From positions 1 through 6,855 of the forward strand of contig JAJQDJ010000016.1 of the NCBI GenBank assembly GCA_021202205.1: a stretch of 6,855 bases of DNA, written 5' to 3'. A program made the translations under genes and the position numbers. The DNA comes from Erysipelotrichaceae bacterium (GTDB lineage: Bacteria > Bacillota_I > Bacilli_A > Erysipelotrichales > Coprobacillaceae). The notes below the pieces were generated by a model. That model did no database searches. It was not told the DNA's origin and saw only the letters and a list, made by a program, of their open reading frames with translations. Shown here in pieces: positions 5,456-6,855 of this stretch (position 1 is its first letter; each line of letters opens with the position of its first letter).

Positions 5456-5461
5456 ATTATA
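5456..5461 (-). promoter_or_regulatory. Candidate -10 box of the four-gene operon
   Basis: TATAAT on the minus strand at 5461-5456, with the transcript start expected near 5449 and the SD at 5447-5442 retained in a short leader. The -35 region at 17-base spacing (TAGTTA, 5484-5479) matches TTGACA at only three positions, so the promoter is weak or needs an activator. Confidence 0.5.
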
Positions 5462-5506
5462 CATGATTTTCTCTCATTTAACTACATTCCAAACAATAAT
5501 TTAACA

Positions 5507-5530
5507 TAAAAAGCAAGCCTAAACTTGCTC
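5507..5530 (-). terminator. Intrinsic terminator of yggS, overlapping its stop codon
   Basis: On the minus strand AGCAAG (5529-5524), loop TTTAGG, then CTTGCT (5517-5512) followed by a T-rich tract (TTTTATG). The stop codon TAG of yggS (5521-5519) lies inside the loop, so the last codons of the gene form the 5' arm. Confidence 0.72.
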
Positions 5531-6172
5531 ATCTTTAAAGAGTGCACGTCCAATCCTAACAATTGTAGCTCCCTCTTCTAAAGCCACTTTATAGTCCTGT
5601 GACATTCCCATAGATAATTCATTTAGAGGATAATTTGGATATTCCTCTTTAAGTTCATTCAATAACTCTTTGGTCTTTCTAAAATAAATTCTTGTAGCTT
5701 CTACTTCAATATTAGGAGCCATCATCATTAATCCATCAACAATAATATGTGGACACGTCATAATCAAATCCATAGCTTCTCTTATTTGATTTTTATCAAA
5801 CCCTTGCTTACTATCTTCAGCAGCAATATTAACCTCTAATAATACATGAGATATTAATTCATGCTTACTTGCTTGTTTTTCTATCTCTTTGATAAGTTTT
5901 ATAGTATTCACTGAATGAATCAATTCCACTTTATCTATAATATATTTGACTTTATTACTTTGAAGTGTTCCTATAAAATGCCAATGTCCTTTACCATGAT
6001 ACAATTCATACTTATCCAGAAATGCTTGCACTCTATTTTCTCCATAGTACATACATCCACATTCTTCTAAATTCTCTATTTCTTTTTCATCAACATATTT
6101 TGTAGCAGCCACCAATTTTGCAGGTTTAACTTCTTCTAATATTTCTTTAACTGGTGTTTCATTAACTATCAT
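5519..6172 (-). CDS. yggS: YggS/YlmE-family PLP homeostasis protein
   Basis: A 217-residue cytoplasmic PLP-binding protein (COG0325, PLPBP family) with an alanine-racemase-like barrel fold. It is thought to buffer and deliver pyridoxal phosphate rather than act as an enzyme. Visible signatures: the Schiff-base lysine Lys25 in LVAATKYVD; GENRVQAF; WHFIGTLQSNKVKYI; LLEVNIAAEDSKQGF; GLMMMAP; and the phosphate-binding end LSMGMSQDYKVAL with VRIGRALF. The length is normal for the family. A GTG at 6181 is in frame, but it lies within the SD region AAGAAGGTGAT, so ATG 6172 is the start. Many Firmicutes place this gene beside sepF and ylmG; here it stands alone between its own promoter and terminator. 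Confidence 0.96.
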   Translation of the reverse strand: MIVNETPVKEILEEVKPAKLVAATKYVDEKEIENLEECGCMYYGENRVQAFLDKYELYHGKGHWHFIGTLQSNKVKYIIDKVELIHSVNTIKLIKEIEKQASKHELISHVLLEVNIAAEDSKQGFDKNQIREAMDLIMTCPHIIVDGLMMMAPNIEVEATRIYFRKTKELLNELKEEYPNYPLNELSMGMSQDYKVALEEGATIVRIGRALFKDEQV

Positions 6173-6191
6173 TTCTATCACCTTCTTGACT

Positions 6192-6219
6192 ATTATACAT
6201 TTTTATAACAACATTACAA
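6192..6219 (-). promoter_or_regulatory. Candidate promoter of yggS
   Basis: Minus strand TTGTAA (6219-6214), 16-base spacer, TATAAT (6197-6192). The -10 box is perfect and the -35 matches at four of six positions. The predicted start near 6185 leaves a leader of only about a dozen bases, just enough to hold the SD site, which is why confidence is moderate. Confidence 0.45.
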
Positions 6220-6228
6220 ACAAAACTA

Positions 6229-6257
6229 TTCATTTTTTTATAGATTTGTCTTATAAT
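6229..6257 (+). promoter_or_regulatory. Candidate promoter of the HAAS-like gene
   Basis: Plus strand TTCATT (6229-6234), 17-base spacer, TATAAT (6252-6257), with a start expected near 6264. The -10 box is perfect and the -35 is weak. It diverges from the yggS promoter within a 104-base intergenic region. Confidence 0.45.
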
Positions 6258-6276
6258 CAGATGTGAAAAGAGTGAT

Positions 6277-6855
6277 ATGATGAATGAAATAATAGAAAAA
6301 TATATATATGCTGTATGCTCATATTTTAAAGTAAAAAAGAAAAAGAAAATATATTATGAATTAAAAGAAGATATTGAAGAATCTCTAGATTCATATAATA
6401 GTATAGAAGATTTGTTGGTGAGTTATGGATATCCTCGAAGCATAGCTTTACAATATGGCTATCGTCCCTTTATCCAACATCATTTTAATCCTAAGATTGT
6501 TAATAGAATCGAAAAATATTTATTTATTATTTCTTCTATATATTTATTTGCATGCTCTATCTTCTATTTGGATCAATTTAATTGTTTACCGATAACACAA
6601 TATCGAGAAATTGCTACCACTCATTCATGGATATTGACACATCCTATTGTGGTATTAGTTATATTAGGTATATTATCTATCATTGCTTTAATTGTTTTAG
6701 ATAAAAGGTATAGTGTCTCTCAAGAGATGGATTATTATTTCAATAAAGATACTCTTGTCAAGCTTCCTTGTTCATCACTTTATCCAAATCATGGTGGTGA
6801 AATTATATTCATGGTTGTTTTTTCAATATTTTTCTTATTATATGGAATATTTTTT
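6277..6855 (+). CDS. HAAS-like membrane protein, 3' end beyond window
   Basis: The only plus-strand gene; 193 codons are visible and it runs off the edge. Residues 1-62 resemble the HAAS (DUF1700-type) helical domain of Firmicutes membrane proteins: a basic stretch (KVKKKKK, 18-24), then YELKEDIEESLDSY, and SIEDLLVSYGYPRSIALQYG, with the usual Gly-x-Pro turn before a final helix. Three hydrophobic segments follow at about 81-98, 119-141 and 174-193. Such proteins are often encoded next to a PadR-type regulator; none is seen upstream here, and one could lie downstream. ATG 6277 and ATG 6280 are adjacent; AAAAGAG at 6266-6272 gives better spacing to the second. The lysine run lies in an A-rich stretch prone to slippage. 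The domain call is by eye; substrate or role is unknown. Confidence 0.8.
   Translation, partial: MMNEIIEKYIYAVCSYFKVKKKKKIYYELKEDIEESLDSYNSIEDLLVSYGYPRSIALQYGYRPFIQHHFNPKIVNRIEKYLFIISSIYLFACSIFYLDQFNCLPITQYREIATTHSWILTHPIVVLVILGILSIIALIVLDKRYSVSQEMDYYFNKDTLVKLPCSSLYPNHGGEIIFMVVFSIFFLLYGIFF

Noticed and set aside
5272..5466. Plus-strand open frame opposite the zinc-ribbon gene
   Set aside because: Antisense to the zinc-ribbon codons; no SD or recognisable protein.

Overview
This is a low-GC Firmicutes chromosome fragment, most likely from an Erysipelotrichales-type gut bacterium. The basis is AT-rich codon use, strong GGAGG-type Shine-Dalgarno (SD) sites, a T-box leader on a class II lysS, an intrinsic terminator with a U tract, and a HAAS-like membrane protein. 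The taxonomic guess is inference; nothing here fixes the genus. All genes but the last are on the minus strand, so transcription mostly runs right to left.

Right end (about 5500-6855): a divergent pair. yggS (PLP homeostasis) runs leftward with its own promoter and a terminator whose hairpin overlaps its stop codon. A HAAS-like membrane protein runs rightward off the window edge.

Middle (3606-5433): a compact four-gene minus-strand operon of unrecognised function. It starts with a zinc-ribbon, single-pass membrane protein carrying a large acidic, tyrosine-rich outer domain. Three tandem paralogues of about 101-112 residues follow. Their first 30 residues are almost invariant and their middles are divergent. 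Spacing is tight (9 bases, a 4-base ATGA overlap, and a former ATGA overlap), so translation is probably coupled. The middle paralogue carries a TAA where its sisters have a tyrosine codon, with its old tail still readable behind it. This operon is the best candidate here for an undescribed system.

Core (1812-3603): lysS behind a T-box leader driven by a consensus promoter (TTGACA, 17 bases, TATAAT). The promoter begins two bases after the last paralogue's stop codon. No separate terminator separates the operon from lysS, so the T-box terminator may also end operon transcripts.

Left end (1-1811): accessory in character. Downstream of lysS come a short triple GTGTACC repeat, an interrupted dyad, and a strong minus-strand terminator. 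Then follow a small protein with a DprA/Smf-like N-terminal motif but no Rossmann core, and a Soj/ParA ATPase whose catalytic Asp40 is His and whose last helix seems missing. A long two-way terminator closes this pair. The rest of the left edge holds only a possible gene remnant. I infer that this is a decayed or specialised mobile-element segment abutting lysS.
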